35,739 bases of DNA from positions 1 through 35,739 of the forward strand of contig CAZVKB010000016.1 in assembly GCA_964627505.1 (NCBI GenBank), in the 5' to 3' direction. This DNA comes from JACJWR01 sp964627505 (GTDB lineage Bacteria; Actinomycetota; Actinomycetes; S36-B12; UBA10799). The position numbers were made by a program, and so were the translations under genes. The notes under the pieces are model-generated. The model had not been told where the DNA came from. It searched no databases and saw nothing but the letters and a program-made list of their open reading frames with translations. This document shows, one piece after another, positions 24,189 to 33,324 of the stretch (position 1 is the stretch's first letter; each line of letters starts with the position of its first letter).

Positions 24189-27100
24189 GGCTCGCCTCCA
24201 TGATCGCTTCGTTCACATCTCGGCCTTCGGCTTCGGCACGGGCCTGGGCCAGCAGCACCTTCCGATAATCCCGGGGCATGATCGTGGAGAACCGGCGCAC
24301 CGTGGTGTCCCAATCCGCCAGCAAGGTCCGACCCAGGGCCGAATCTGTCTCCTCGACGTGGCGATTGACCAGATGCCGGACAAACTCCGCATCCACTTCG
24401 CCCAGCGGCTCCACATCCACCATGTCCCGGTTCACCCGCGCCGGGTCCAGGTCGATCACATAGGCGATGCCGCCGCTCATGCCTGCGGCCACATTCCGCC
24501 CAGTGGGGCCCAGCACCACCGTGTACCCGCCGGTCATGTACTCGCACAGGTGGTCACCTGCACCCTCGACCACCACGTGGGCACCGCTGTTGCGCACGCA
24601 GCAACGCTCGCCCACCACCCCGCGCAAGAAAATCTCGCCACCCGTGGCGCCGTAGGCGATCACATTGCCGGCGATGATGTGTTCTTCGGCCGGGAACGTC
24701 GCTGCGCGATCTGGCCGCACCACGAGGCGGCCACCGGAGAGCCCCTTGCCCAGATAGTCGTTGGCATCCCCCTCCAGTCGCAACGTGACCCCGGCCGGCA
24801 CAAAAGCACCGAATGATTGTCCGGCCGAACCATGCAGCGTGATGTCGATCGTGCCGTCCGGGAGGCCGGCGCCACCGAAGCGTCGGGATACTTCCGCGCC
24901 CAACATGGTGCCCACGGTGCGATTGACGTTGCGGATGGCCACTTGGGCGCGCACCGGCTCCCCACGTTCGAGCGCGTCGGCGGCCAGCGCGATGAGCTCG
25001 TTGTCCAACGCCTTGTCCAGACCGTGGTCCTGTGTAGTCAGACACCGGCGCGGACTATCCACAGCAGGCACATGCAGGATCGGAGCGAGTTCGAGCCCAT
25101 TGGCCTTCCAGTGATCCACCGCCGCGCGGGCGTCGATGCACTCCACTTGGCCGATCGCCTCGTCCAAACTGCGGAAACCGAGCTCGGCCAACAACTCCCG
25201 CACCTCTTCGGCGACGAACTCGAAGAAGTTCTCCAAGAATTCCGGCTTGCCCGCGAACCGCTCGCGCAGCACCGGATTTTGGGTGGCGACCCCGACCGGG
25301 CAGGTGTCGAGGTGGCAGACGCGCATCATCACACAGCCGAGCACCACCAACGGCGCGGAGGCGAAGCCGAACTCCTCGGCTCCCAGCAACGCGGCGATCA
25401 CCACGTCGCGACCGGTCTTGAGTTGGCCGTCGGTTTGGAGCACCACCCGATCGCGCAACCCGTTGAGCATCAACGTTTGCTGGGTTTCGGCCAAGCCGAG
25501 CTCCCAGGGCCCGCCGGCGTGCTTCAAACTGGTCAGCGGCGACGCGCCGGTGCCGCCATCGTGACCGGAGATCAGAATCACATCCGCGTGCGCCTTGGCC
25601 ACCCCGGCGGCCACAGTACCTACACCCACTTCCGAGACCAGTTTGACGTGAATCCGGGCCCGGTTGTTGGCGTTCTTGAGGTCGTGGATGAGTTGCGCAA
25701 GATCCTCGATCGAATAGATGTCGTGGTGCGGCGGCGGTGAGATCAGTCCCACCCCCGGCGTCGAGTGCCGGGTGCGCGCCACCCACGGATACACCTTGTG
25801 TCCGGGCAGCTGGCCGCCTTCGCCGGGCTTGGCACCCTGGGCCATCTTGATCTGGATGTCGTCGGCGTTCACCAGATATTCGCTGGTGACCCCGAACCGG
25901 CCGGACGCCACCTGCTTGATCGACGAACGTTTGGAATCGCCGTTGGGTTGGCGGGTGAAACGGGCGGGATCTTCACCGCCCTCACCGGTGTTCGACTTGC
26001 CGCCGAGCCGATTCATGGCAATCGCCAACGTCTCATGGGCCTCTTGCGAGATCGACCCATACGACATCGCGCCAGTGGAGAAACGCTTGACGATTTCGCT
26101 CACCGGCTCCACTTCAGACAACGGCACGGGTTCCCGCCGGGCTCGCAGCTCAAACAAACCGCGCAGCGTCATCAGCCGTTCGGATTGATCGTTGATGGAG
26201 CTGGAGTACTCCCGGAAGATGTCGAAGCGACCTTCTTTGGTGGAATGCTGCAGGCGGAACACCGTTTCGGGATCGAACAGGTGCGGCTCACCCTCGCGGC
26301 GCCATTGGTACTCCCCCCCGATGTCGAGTTGGCGGTGCGCACTGGAACTGCCCGAGTCCGGATAGGCCTTGCGGTGGCGGGCGGCGACTTCGGCGGCGAT
26401 CACGTCGATGCCGATACCACCGAGTTTGCTCGTGGTGCCGGTGAAGTACTTGTCGATGAGTTCGTGGCTCAGACCAATCGCCTCAAACACCTGCGCCCCG
26501 CGGTAGGAAGCCACGGTGGAGATGCCCATCTTCGACATCACCTTCAGCACGCCTTTGCCCAGCGCTTTGACCAGGTTGCGCATCGCCACCGCGGCGTCGA
26601 TGTCGCTGAGATACCCGGTGGCGACGAGGTCCTCCACGCTTTCCATCGCCAAGTACGGGTTGACGGCGGCCGCCCCGTAGCCGATCAACAGCGCGACGTG
26701 ATGCACCTCACGCACATCGCCGGCTTCCACCAAAATACTCACCTGGGTGCGGGTTTTCTGTCGCACGAGGTGATGGTGCACGGCCGCGGTGAGCAGCAGC
26801 GACGGGATGGGGGCGTGTTCGGTATCGCTCTCGCGATCGCTGAGCACCACGAAGCGGACGCCGGAGGCGATCGCCTCATCCATCTCAGCGAGGATCTCAT
26901 CGATCCGCTTTTCCAGCGTGGGACCACCGCCGGCCACCCGGTAGAGGCCGTGGATCCGGGCGCTGCGAAAGCCCGGCATATCCCCGTCGTCGTTGATGTG
27001 GCGGATCTTGGCCAGTTCGTCGTTATCGATGACCGGGAATGGCAACACCACTTGTCGGCACTGGGCCGGAGTGGTGTCCAGCAGATTGCCTTCCGGCCCG

Positions 27101-28734
27101 ATATTGGAGTATAGCGAGGTGACAATTTCTTCCCGAATGGCGTCCAGCGGCGGGTTGGTGACCTGCGCGAACAGCTGCGTGAAGTAGTCGAACAGCAGGC
27201 GCGGCCGGGCCGAGATCGCGGCGATCGGGGTGTCGGACCCCATCGACCCGATCGGTTCGGCACCGCTGCGAGCCATCGGGGCCACCAGGATGCGCAGTTC
27301 TTCTTCGGTGTAGCCGAAAGTCTGCTGGCGCCGCAGACAGGACGCATGGGTGTGCACCACGTGTTCGCGTTCGGGCAGTTCTTCGAGATGGATGATGCCC
27401 GCATGCAGCCAGTCGGCATAGGGGTTGGCGGCGGCCAATTCCGACTTGATTTCGTCGTCGTCGATCACGCGTCCGGCCACAGTGTCCACCAGGAACATCC
27501 GCCCCGGCTGCAACCGACCCTTCCGAATCACCTTGGCCTGGTCGACCTCCAACAGACCGGCCTCCGAACCCAACACCACCAGACCGTCGGAGGTGATCCA
27601 AAAACGACCGGGGCGCAGGCCGTTGCGATCGAGCACGGCGCCGATCACGTCACCGTCGGTGAAGCACACGGCGGCGGGACCATCCCACGGTTCAATCAGC
27701 ATCGAGTTGAATTCGTAGAAGGCCCGGCGCGTGGGGTTCATCTCGGCGTTGTTCTCCCACGCCTCGGGGATCATCATGAGTACCGCATTGGGCAGACTGC
27801 GACCGCCGAGGTGCAGCAGTTCGAGCACCTCGTCGAAGGAGGCCGAGTCACTCGCGGCTGGCGAACAGATGGGGAACAGCCGCTGTAGGTCCCCGGGGAT
27901 GAGGTCGCTGGCGAGCATCGCCTCACGGGCCCGCATCCAGTTGCGGTTGCCCCGCACCGTGTTGATCTCGCCGTTGTGGGCGATGAGCCGGTAGGGGTGG
28001 GCCAGCGGCCAGGACGGGAAGGTGTTGGTGGAAAACCGCGAGTGCACCAGGCCGACCTTGGAGGTGACCCGCACATCGGACAGGTCCGGGTAGAACGCCT
28101 CGAGTTGACCAGTGGTGAGCATGCCTTTGTACACCAGCGTCCGTGCGGACAACGACGCGAAATACACCGTGGTCTCACGTTCTGCCCGCTTGCGCACGCA
28201 GTAGACCAGTCGTTCCAGGTCGAGGCCGGACTCTCCGCCGGCACCTGTGAGGAACAGTTGCCGAAACCGCGGCATGGTGCTCGCCGCCGTCTTGCCCACG
28301 ATGTCGCGCGGCACCGGCACGACGCGCCAGCCCAGCACCTTCATGTGTTCGGATACTGCGATGGCCTCGATCCGCTCCATGGTGGCGGCCTCTTCGGCAT
28401 CGTGGTTCGGTAAGAACGCGATGCCCACTGCGTATTCGCCGGCCGGCGGCAGGTCGAAAGACGTGACCGCCCGCAGGAATTCGTCGGGCACATTGATCAG
28501 CAAACCTGCGCCGTCACCGGAGTCCGGCTCAGCCCCGGACGCGCCCCGATGGTCAAGATTGCCCAGCGCGGTAAGCGCTTGTTGCACCAGTGTGTGCGTG
28601 GGTGCACCGGTGAGCGTGGCCACGAATGCCACTCCGCAGGCGTCGCGTTCGGCTGCCGGATCGTAGAGACCCTGCGCGTGCGGCACCGCGGAGAAAGCCG
28701 GGGTTTCCCGGGGGAAGGCATCGGCCAGTGACAT
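24181..28734 (-). CDS. gltB: Glutamate synthase (NADPH) large subunit
   Basis: A 1517-residue GltB, which makes two glutamates from glutamine and 2-oxoglutarate. The Ntn glutaminase domain starts after a propeptide of about 32 residues; the nucleophile is Cys33 in RDACGVAFVATL. A central domain is followed by the FMN-binding TIM barrel (from about 830), with GYGxGGE-type and SGHDGGTGASPLTSLKHAG motifs. The [3Fe-4S] cluster Cys are in CVMMRVCHLDTCPVG (around 1125-1140). The C-terminal beta-helix is about 1240-1517. The ATG has GAGGTGAG just upstream. It lies 174 nt after lgt, and that gap holds a striking 17-bp tandem repeat. Confidence 0.98.
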   Translation of the reverse strand: MSLADAFPRETPAFSAVPHAQGLYDPAAERDACGVAFVATLTGAPTHTLVQQALTALGNLDHRGASGAEPDSGDGAGLLINVPDEFLRAVTSFDLPPAGEYAVGIAFLPNHDAEEAATMERIEAIAVSEHMKVLGWRVVPVPRDIVGKTAASTMPRFRQLFLTGAGGESGLDLERLVYCVRKRAERETTVYFASLSARTLVYKGMLTTGQLEAFYPDLSDVRVTSKVGLVHSRFSTNTFPSWPLAHPYRLIAHNGEINTVRGNRNWMRAREAMLASDLIPGDLQRLFPICSPAASDSASFDEVLELLHLGGRSLPNAVLMMIPEAWENNAEMNPTRRAFYEFNSMLIEPWDGPAAVCFTDGDVIGAVLDRNGLRPGRFWITSDGLVVLGSEAGLLEVDQAKVIRKGRLQPGRMFLVDTVAGRVIDDDEIKSELAAANPYADWLHAGIIHLEELPEREHVVHTHASCLRRQQTFGYTEEELRILVAPMARSGAEPIGSMGSDTPIAAISARPRLLFDYFTQLFAQVTNPPLDAIREEIVTSLYSNIGPEGNLLDTTPAQCRQVVLPFPVIDNDELAKIRHINDDGDMPGFRSARIHGLYRVAGGGPTLEKRIDEILAEMDEAIASGVRFVVLSDRESDTEHAPIPSLLLTAAVHHHLVRQKTRTQVSILVEAGDVREVHHVALLIGYGAAAVNPYLAMESVEDLVATGYLSDIDAAVAMRNLVKALGKGVLKVMSKMGISTVASYRGAQVFEAIGLSHELIDKYFTGTTSKLGGIGIDVIAAEVAARHRKAYPDSGSSSAHRQLDIGGEYQWRREGEPHLFDPETVFRLQHSTKEGRFDIFREYSSSINDQSERLMTLRGLFELRARREPVPLSEVEPVSEIVKRFSTGAMSYGSISQEAHETLAIAMNRLGGKSNTGEGGEDPARFTRQPNGDSKRSSIKQVASGRFGVTSEYLVNADDIQIKMAQGAKPGEGGQLPGHKVYPWVARTRHSTPGVGLISPPPHHDIYSIEDLAQLIHDLKNANNRARIHVKLVSEVGVGTVAAGVAKAHADVILISGHDGGTGASPLTSLKHAGGPWELGLAETQQTLMLNGLRDRVVLQTDGQLKTGRDVVIAALLGAEEFGFASAPLVVLGCVMMRVCHLDTCPVGVATQNPVLRERFAGKPEFLENFFEFVAEEVRELLAELGFRSLDEAIGQVECIDARAAVDHWKANGLELAPILHVPAVDSPRRCLTTQDHGLDKALDNELIALAADALERGEPVRAQVAIRNVNRTVGTMLGAEVSRRFGGAGLPDGTIDITLHGSAGQSFGAFVPAGVTLRLEGDANDYLGKGLSGGRLVVRPDRAATFPAEEHIIAGNVIAYGATGGEIFLRGVVGERCCVRNSGAHVVVEGAGDHLCEYMTGGYTVVLGPTGRNVAAGMSGGIAYVIDLDPARVNRDMVDVEPLGEVDAEFVRHLVNRHVEETDSALGRTLLADWDTTVRRFSTIMPRDYRKVLLAQARAEAEGRDVNEAIMEASRG

Positions 28735-28773
28735 GGCTCACCTCACCAATCTTGTTGGAGGGCCCGCGTGGGG

Positions 28774-28807
28774 CGAAAATTTCTCGGGACGGAAAATCTC
28801 TCGGGAC
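28774..28807. repeat. Tandem 17-bp direct repeat upstream of gltB
   Basis: CGAAAATTTCTCGGGAC (28774-28790) and GGAAAATCTCTCGGGAC (28791-28807) are adjacent and match at 15 of 17 positions. They lie 40-73 nt before the gltB ATG. The first copy contains the odd palindrome GAAAATTTC. This looks like a pair of binding sites for a regulator of glutamate synthase. It does not match the GlnR box spacing I know. Confidence 0.55.
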
Positions 28808-28908
28808 AACGGACGTGGCGCTACCCAGCCAAGGGAGACCCCTGAGGCAGGCGCAACCGCTCACAACCGAAACCGGGACGTCGTTGGCCCGCCAGTGGTG
28901 GCCCGAGA

Positions 28909-29784
28909 CTACCGCACCTCGACTGTCGGCTCCGCTGGCGCCATGCCGTCTCGGTACACAGTGGTTTCCCGGCCCGGGGTGCGTCGACCCACCACAAACA
29001 CGTAGATCAAAGCGGCAATCCCCACGAGCAGCGAGGTCCAAATATTGACACGAAGGCCGAGCACGAGGCTGGCATCGTCAATCCGGACCGCTTCGATCGC
29101 CAATCGACCTGCACAGTAGGCGGCCACATAGAGAGCGAATGCGCGTCCGTGACCGAGGTTGAAACGCTGATCCGCCCAGATCACAAACCCGGCGACCAGC
29201 AGACACCACAGTGACTCGTAGAGGAATGTGGGATGAAATGTGGTGTAGCCCAGGTAGCCGCTGGGTCGAAACGCTGGGTCGATCTGCAGCGCCCACGGCA
29301 CCTGGGTCGGGCCACCGAAGAGTTCCTGGTTGAAGTAGTTACCCCAGCGACCGATAGCTTGTGCCACGGCCAGACCGGGCGCGACAGCATCAGCCAAAGG
29401 CGGCAGCAACAGCCCCAATCGACGAGCCCCGATCCAAGCACCCACAGCGCCGCCGGCCACCGCGCCCCAGATCCCGAGTCCGCCCTGCCAAATTTTCAGC
29501 GCTGCCACCAGCCCCGATCCATCCGGACCGAAGTACGTGGGCCAATCCGTGGCGACGTGGTACAGCCGAGCGCCCACGATTCCGAAGGGCACCGCCCATA
29601 CGGCCACATCGAGCACCTGGCCAGTGCGGCCGCCGCGTTCAATGAACCGTCGGTTGCCGATCCAGACCCCCGCCACAATGCCCAAGATGATGAACAGGGC
29701 ATAAGCCCGTAGCGGGATTGGGCCAAGTTGCCACACGCCCTGTCCAGGGCTGGGGATACTCGCAACCAAGTCGGCGCTGATCAC
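28909..29784 (-). CDS. lgt: Prolipoprotein diacylglyceryl transferase
   Basis: A 291-residue membrane enzyme with seven predicted helices that attaches diacylglycerol to the lipobox Cys of prolipoproteins. It carries the Lgt signature GRWGNYFNQELFGGPT (about 145-160), ARLYHVATDWPTYF in the N-terminal half, and HPTFLYESLW. It is in the actinobacterial position downstream of trpA, here separated by the VKOR and DsbA-like genes. Its start overlaps the stop of the DsbA-like gene by 4 nt (ATGA). Predicted substrates in this window are the lipoproteins at 5588 and 8110. Confidence 0.97.
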   Translation of the reverse strand: MISADLVASIPSPGQGVWQLGPIPLRAYALFIILGIVAGVWIGNRRFIERGGRTGQVLDVAVWAVPFGIVGARLYHVATDWPTYFGPDGSGLVAALKIWQGGLGIWGAVAGGAVGAWIGARRLGLLLPPLADAVAPGLAVAQAIGRWGNYFNQELFGGPTQVPWALQIDPAFRPSGYLGYTTFHPTFLYESLWCLLVAGFVIWADQRFNLGHGRAFALYVAAYCAGRLAIEAVRIDDASLVLGLRVNIWTSLLVGIAALIYVFVVGRRTPGRETTVYRDGMAPAEPTVEVR

Positions 29785-30542
29785 TGCCCGGACGCCGCCG
29801 CTTCAACCTTGGCGGTGAGGGCCTCGGGGCTCGCAAGATCGGCTGCCTGGAGCTCAGCATCGTTCAGGAAGAACGTCGGCGTCCCAGTGACCCCACGCTC
29901 CCCGGCCGCACCATCCACCAACTCCGGCCAACCGGCGTACTTTTGGGAGTCGAAGCAGGCGTTAAAGGTGGTGAGCGCATCGCCCTCGATCCCGGCTTCA
30001 ACCGCATAGGACTTGAGCTGCTCGTCGGTGTATCCCGTGCCCTCCGGCACAGGGTGGTTGGCAAAGAGGATGGAGTGGTATTCGGCAGTTTTGCCGGCGT
30101 CCACGGCACAACCGAATGCGGCAGTGGCGCGGGTGGACGAGTCATTGCCCAGGTTGCGGTCGAGGAAGTTCATGGGGTGGTAGTTCACCTTGACCTTGCC
30201 GTCGGCCACCAGGGTGCTGATCGTCGGTGACAGCGCCGCCTCCGCTTGGGCGCATGCCGGGCACTGGAAATCCTCATAGATGTCGAGCACCGGTGTGGCC
30301 ACTGTGCCCACGCCCGCGCCGTACTGCGGCCCGCTGACCCCGGCGGGCAGGGCAGCATCGACGGGTGCGACGTCCTTGGAACGCGTGGTGTAGAGCGCCG
30401 CCCCGATGATGCCGGCGACGATCACCAGCACGGCTACGGCGATCCCTACCCGCATGGCGGTCTCGCGACGCCGCTCGCTGGACTCCGCGGCTGCCCGGGC
30501 GGCGGCGGCCTTTTCGCGGGTGGACTTAGAGTTCGAACTCAT
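29781..30542 (-). CDS. Membrane-anchored DsbA-like thioredoxin-fold protein
   Basis: A 253-residue protein: a charged Ala/Glu/Arg-rich cytoplasmic tail (1-30), one membrane helix (about 31-52), then an extracytoplasmic DsbA-type domain with active site DFQCPACAQAE (Cys94, Cys97) and the cis-proline loop GVTGTPTFFLND. It probably introduces disulfides into exported proteins and is reoxidised by the VKOR protein encoded just upstream. The ATG has AAAGG 9 nt upstream. It overlaps lgt by 4 nt. It resembles actinobacterial DsbA/BdbD-type proteins. Confidence 0.92.
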   Translation of the reverse strand: MSSNSKSTREKAAAARAAAESSERRRETAMRVGIAVAVLVIVAGIIGAALYTTRSKDVAPVDAALPAGVSGPQYGAGVGTVATPVLDIYEDFQCPACAQAEAALSPTISTLVADGKVKVNYHPMNFLDRNLGNDSSTRATAAFGCAVDAGKTAEYHSILFANHPVPEGTGYTDEQLKSYAVEAGIEGDALTTFNACFDSQKYAGWPELVDGAAGERGVTGTPTFFLNDAELQAADLASPEALTAKVEAAASGQ

Positions 30543-30581
30543 CGTTGATGGCCTTTAGGTCGTCAAACACGGACGCGCACG

Positions 30582-30587
30582 ATCTTA
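30582..30587 (-). promoter_or_regulatory. Candidate -10 of the dsbA-like/lgt pair
   Basis: TAAGAT on the minus strand lies in the 119-nt gap after the VKOR gene and would give a leader of about 33 nt. The -35 region is poor. Confidence 0.4.
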
Positions 30588-30661
30588 GGTCAGGTGGCGC
30601 GGGGCTCTGCGCACCGACTCCTGACCACCGGCGCAACGCGCCGCATTCAGGTGCAGCTGCC

Positions 30662-31270
30662 TCACAGATAACGCACGATCACCATGGCGGCCAGAATGGC
30701 TATCAGCACCACTGCGAGCGCTGTGTCGGCTCCCACCCGCAGCGGGTACGCGAGTTTGTCGCGCACTCGCTCGCCCAGGTTGCCTTCCAGGATGTTCACC
30801 CGAGTCATCGAGAAGAACACCAGCGTGGTGGTCACGGTGATCGTCAGACACCACGGGCACAGCGCCCCGATCACAAAGTAGGCCTCGTAGAACAACCACA
30901 GCGCGAAGATGAAGCCGATGGCATAGACGGCTTGTGCGGTGAGCAAGAACCAGCGCGGGAACCGCACCCCACCCAGCGCGGCCACCGCCAGTGTGATCAC
31001 TACCGGTTCGGCAATCAGGCCGATGAACGCATTGGGGAATCCCAGCAGATTCGCCTGCCAGGTGACGCCCACCGCACCACAGGAGATCTTGGAGTTGATG
31101 TTGCACGACAGATCAACGTTCGGATCGGCGGCCAAGGCCACGGCATCGATGGAGAGCACGAGGGAAGCCACCAAACCCAACATGCTCGACAGCAGCATCT
31201 CCAGGAATGCTCCCCGGTGGCGAGCCTGCGCGGCGACCGGCACCGGTTGCGGCTCAAGTCGAGTGCTCAT
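30662..31270 (-). CDS. Vitamin K epoxide reductase (VKOR) family protein
   Basis: A 202-residue membrane protein with about five helices (near 24-46, 76-98, 105-128, 130-155 and 178-200). It has both Cys pairs of bacterial VKOR: Cys56 and Cys64 (LSCNINSKISCGAVG) in the external loop and the CPWC centre (138-141) facing quinone. It passes electrons from a DsbA-like protein to menaquinone, replacing DsbB in actinobacteria. The ATG overlaps the trpA stop by 4 nt, so translation is coupled to the trp genes. Its likely partner lies 119 nt downstream. The longer frame upstream to 32116 is only the shadow of trpA. Confidence 0.92.
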   Translation of the reverse strand: MSTRLEPQPVPVAAQARHRGAFLEMLLSSMLGLVASLVLSIDAVALAADPNVDLSCNINSKISCGAVGVTWQANLLGFPNAFIGLIAEPVVITLAVAALGGVRFPRWFLLTAQAVYAIGFIFALWLFYEAYFVIGALCPWCLTITVTTTLVFFSMTRVNILEGNLGERVRDKLAYPLRVGADTALAVVLIAILAAMVIVRYL

Positions 31271-32061
31271 CGGCGGACTCCCGAGGCGAGTTCCCGACTC
31301 AGTGCGCCGACAGCAGCTCGGGCCGCGGCCGGCGTGGCTGCCTCTTGAATGGCTTTGATGAACGCCGAGCCGACGATCACCCCGTCGGCATAGGACGCCA
31401 CCTGCGCCGCCTGAGCTCCGGTAGACACTCCCAGACCGACGCACACTGGCGTCAGGGTGGCTTGCCGAACGCGCGCCACCAAGTCCCCCGCGGCACTGGA
31501 CACCCCGGATCGGACGCCGGTCACGCCCATCGTGGACGCGGCGTAGACAAATCCGGTGCACACCGCGCTCACGGCCGCAATGCGCCGGTCCGTGGAGGAC
31601 GGTGCAACGAGGAAGATCCGGTCGAGTTGTTCGTTGTCGGTGGCGGTGATCCAGTCCCCGGCCTCTTCCGGGGTGAGGTCGGGGGTGATGACCCCGGCGC
31701 CCTGTGCTTCCGCCAGTTCCTTGGCGAACCGCGCCACCCCGTAGCGCTCGATCGGGTTCCAGTAGGACATCACCAAGGCGGGGGCTCCCGCGGCGGCGGT
31801 CGCCTGCACTGTCCGGCAGACATCGGCGATCCGAGCGCCACCGGTGAGCGCCTGATGTACCGCGGCCTGGATGACCGGCCCGTCCATCAGCGGGTCGCTG
31901 TAGGGCAGTCCCACCTCCACCACATCCACGCCGTTTTCGATCATGACTTCGATCAGGCTGATGGCCTCCGCGACACTGGGAAATCCCGCCGGCACATACG
32001 CGACCAGCAGTGCCCGGTCCTCGGCTTTGGCTGCCGCGAACGATTCCGCCAGACGACTCAT
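31267..32061 (-). CDS. trpA: Tryptophan synthase alpha subunit
   Basis: A 264-residue TIM-barrel lyase cleaving indole-3-glycerol phosphate to indole. Catalytic residues are Glu49 (DVVEVGLPYSDPLMDG) and Asp60; the phosphate-binding regions are VYAASTMGVTG and CVGLGVSTGAQAAQ. The start at 32061 gives a 4-nt overlap (ATGA) with trpB and begins MSRLAESFAAAKAEDRALLV as in the family; the frame extends to 32097 without support. It also overlaps the VKOR gene by 4 nt. Confidence 0.97.
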   Translation of the reverse strand: MSRLAESFAAAKAEDRALLVAYVPAGFPSVAEAISLIEVMIENGVDVVEVGLPYSDPLMDGPVIQAAVHQALTGGARIADVCRTVQATAAAGAPALVMSYWNPIERYGVARFAKELAEAQGAGVITPDLTPEEAGDWITATDNEQLDRIFLVAPSSTDRRIAAVSAVCTGFVYAASTMGVTGVRSGVSSAAGDLVARVRQATLTPVCVGLGVSTGAQAAQVASYADGVIVGSAFIKAIQEAATPAAARAAVGALSRELASGVRR

Positions 32062-33275
32062 CCCGACCCTCCGGAACTCGGGTGGGCAGCGAACCACTCG
32101 ATCGCAGTGGCCACATCCTTATCGCCCCGGCCCGAGAGGTTGACCACGATCACGGCTTCCTGGCCCATTTGCTCGCTGAGCCGCAGCGCGCCGGCGAGCG
32201 CGTGCGCGGTTTCGATCGCGGGCATGATGCCCTCGGTGCGGCACAGCAAGGCAAACGCGTTCATCGCTTCAGCATCGTCGATCGGTTCGTAGGTCACCCG
32301 ACCGGAATCGCGCAGCCAGGCGTGCTCTGGGCCGACGCCTGGGTAGTCCAGGCCTGCGCTGATCGAATGCGACGCGATTGTCTGACCCTCTTCGTCTTGC
32401 AACACGTACGAGCGGGTGCCATGCAGCACCCCCGGGGAACCGCCGGTGAGGGTGGCAGCGTGGCGGCCGGTGGCCACCCCATCGCCGCCGGCCTCATAGC
32501 CGAACAGGGCCACCTGTGGATCGTCCAGAAATGCCGAGAAGATGCCGATGGCGTTCGAACCTCCGCCGACGCACGCCGCTACGGCGTCGGGCAGGCGACC
32601 CTCCCGTTCGAGGATCTGCGCGCGCGTCTCGCGGCCGATGACGGCGTGGAAGTCGCGCACCATTTCCGGAAAAGGAGCAGGCCCAGCGACGGTGCCGAGC
32701 AGGTAGTGAGTGGAATCCACATTGCTTACCCAGTCCCGCATGGCCTCGTTGATGGCATCTTTGAGCGTGCAGGAACCGGTAGTAACAGGCACCACTGTGG
32801 CCCCCAGCAACTGCATGCGTGCCACATTGAGAGCTTGTCGGCGAGTGTCCTCAGCCCCCATGTAGACCACACACTCCAGACCGAAGAGTGCCGCGGCAGT
32901 GGCAGTAGCAACACCGTGCTGCCCGGCCCCGGTTTCCGCGATCAAACGCGTCTTACCCATGCGACGCGTGAGCAGGGCCTGTCCGAGCACGTTGTTGATC
33001 TTGTGGGAACCGGTGTGGTTGAGGTCTTCCCGCTTGAGGTAGATCCGGGCGTCCCCGTGGCCGCGGGAAAATCGCTGCGCCCGGGTGAGCGGATTCGGTC
33101 GGCCGGTGTAATCCCGGGCCAGCGCGTTGAGTTCAGCGGTGAACGCCGGGTCCTCAGTGGCGGCCCGGTAGGCGGCGTCGAGTTGATCCAGCGCGGCGAT
33201 CAGCGCCTCGGGCACGAACCGGCCGCCGTACTGGCCGAAGTGGCCGGCGGCATCCGGGAGAGTGGTCACTGGCAC
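32058..33275 (-). CDS. trpB: Tryptophan synthase beta subunit
   Basis: A 405-residue PLP enzyme joining indole and serine to tryptophan. The PLP lysine is Lys92 in KREDLNHTGSHKINN, and the phosphate-binding loop is GGGSNAIGIF. Other family blocks include GAGQHGVATATAAALFGLEC and HSISAGLDYPGVGPEH. It starts with GTG preceded by GGGAAGAT. It lies 49 nt after trpC and overlaps trpA by 4 nt. Confidence 0.98.
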   Translation of the reverse strand: MPVTTLPDAAGHFGQYGGRFVPEALIAALDQLDAAYRAATEDPAFTAELNALARDYTGRPNPLTRAQRFSRGHGDARIYLKREDLNHTGSHKINNVLGQALLTRRMGKTRLIAETGAGQHGVATATAAALFGLECVVYMGAEDTRRQALNVARMQLLGATVVPVTTGSCTLKDAINEAMRDWVSNVDSTHYLLGTVAGPAPFPEMVRDFHAVIGRETRAQILEREGRLPDAVAACVGGGSNAIGIFSAFLDDPQVALFGYEAGGDGVATGRHAATLTGGSPGVLHGTRSYVLQDEEGQTIASHSISAGLDYPGVGPEHAWLRDSGRVTYEPIDDAEAMNAFALLCRTEGIMPAIETAHALAGALRLSEQMGQEAVIVVNLSGRGDKDVATAIEWFAAHPSSGGSG

Positions 33276-33324
33276 ATCTTCCCAGCCATGGTTGCCGACG
33301 TCGTGATCCGGGTCTGGGCGGGCG

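Noticed and set aside
25765..27114. Long plus-strand open frame of 449 codons inside gltB
   Set aside because: It is antisense to an unmistakable GltB; high GC leaves long open frames on the opposite strand, and the translation is low-complexity and without motifs.
28774..28807. GlnR box upstream of gltB
   Set aside because: The repeat period is 17 and the GTnAC/GAAAC half-site pattern is not present.
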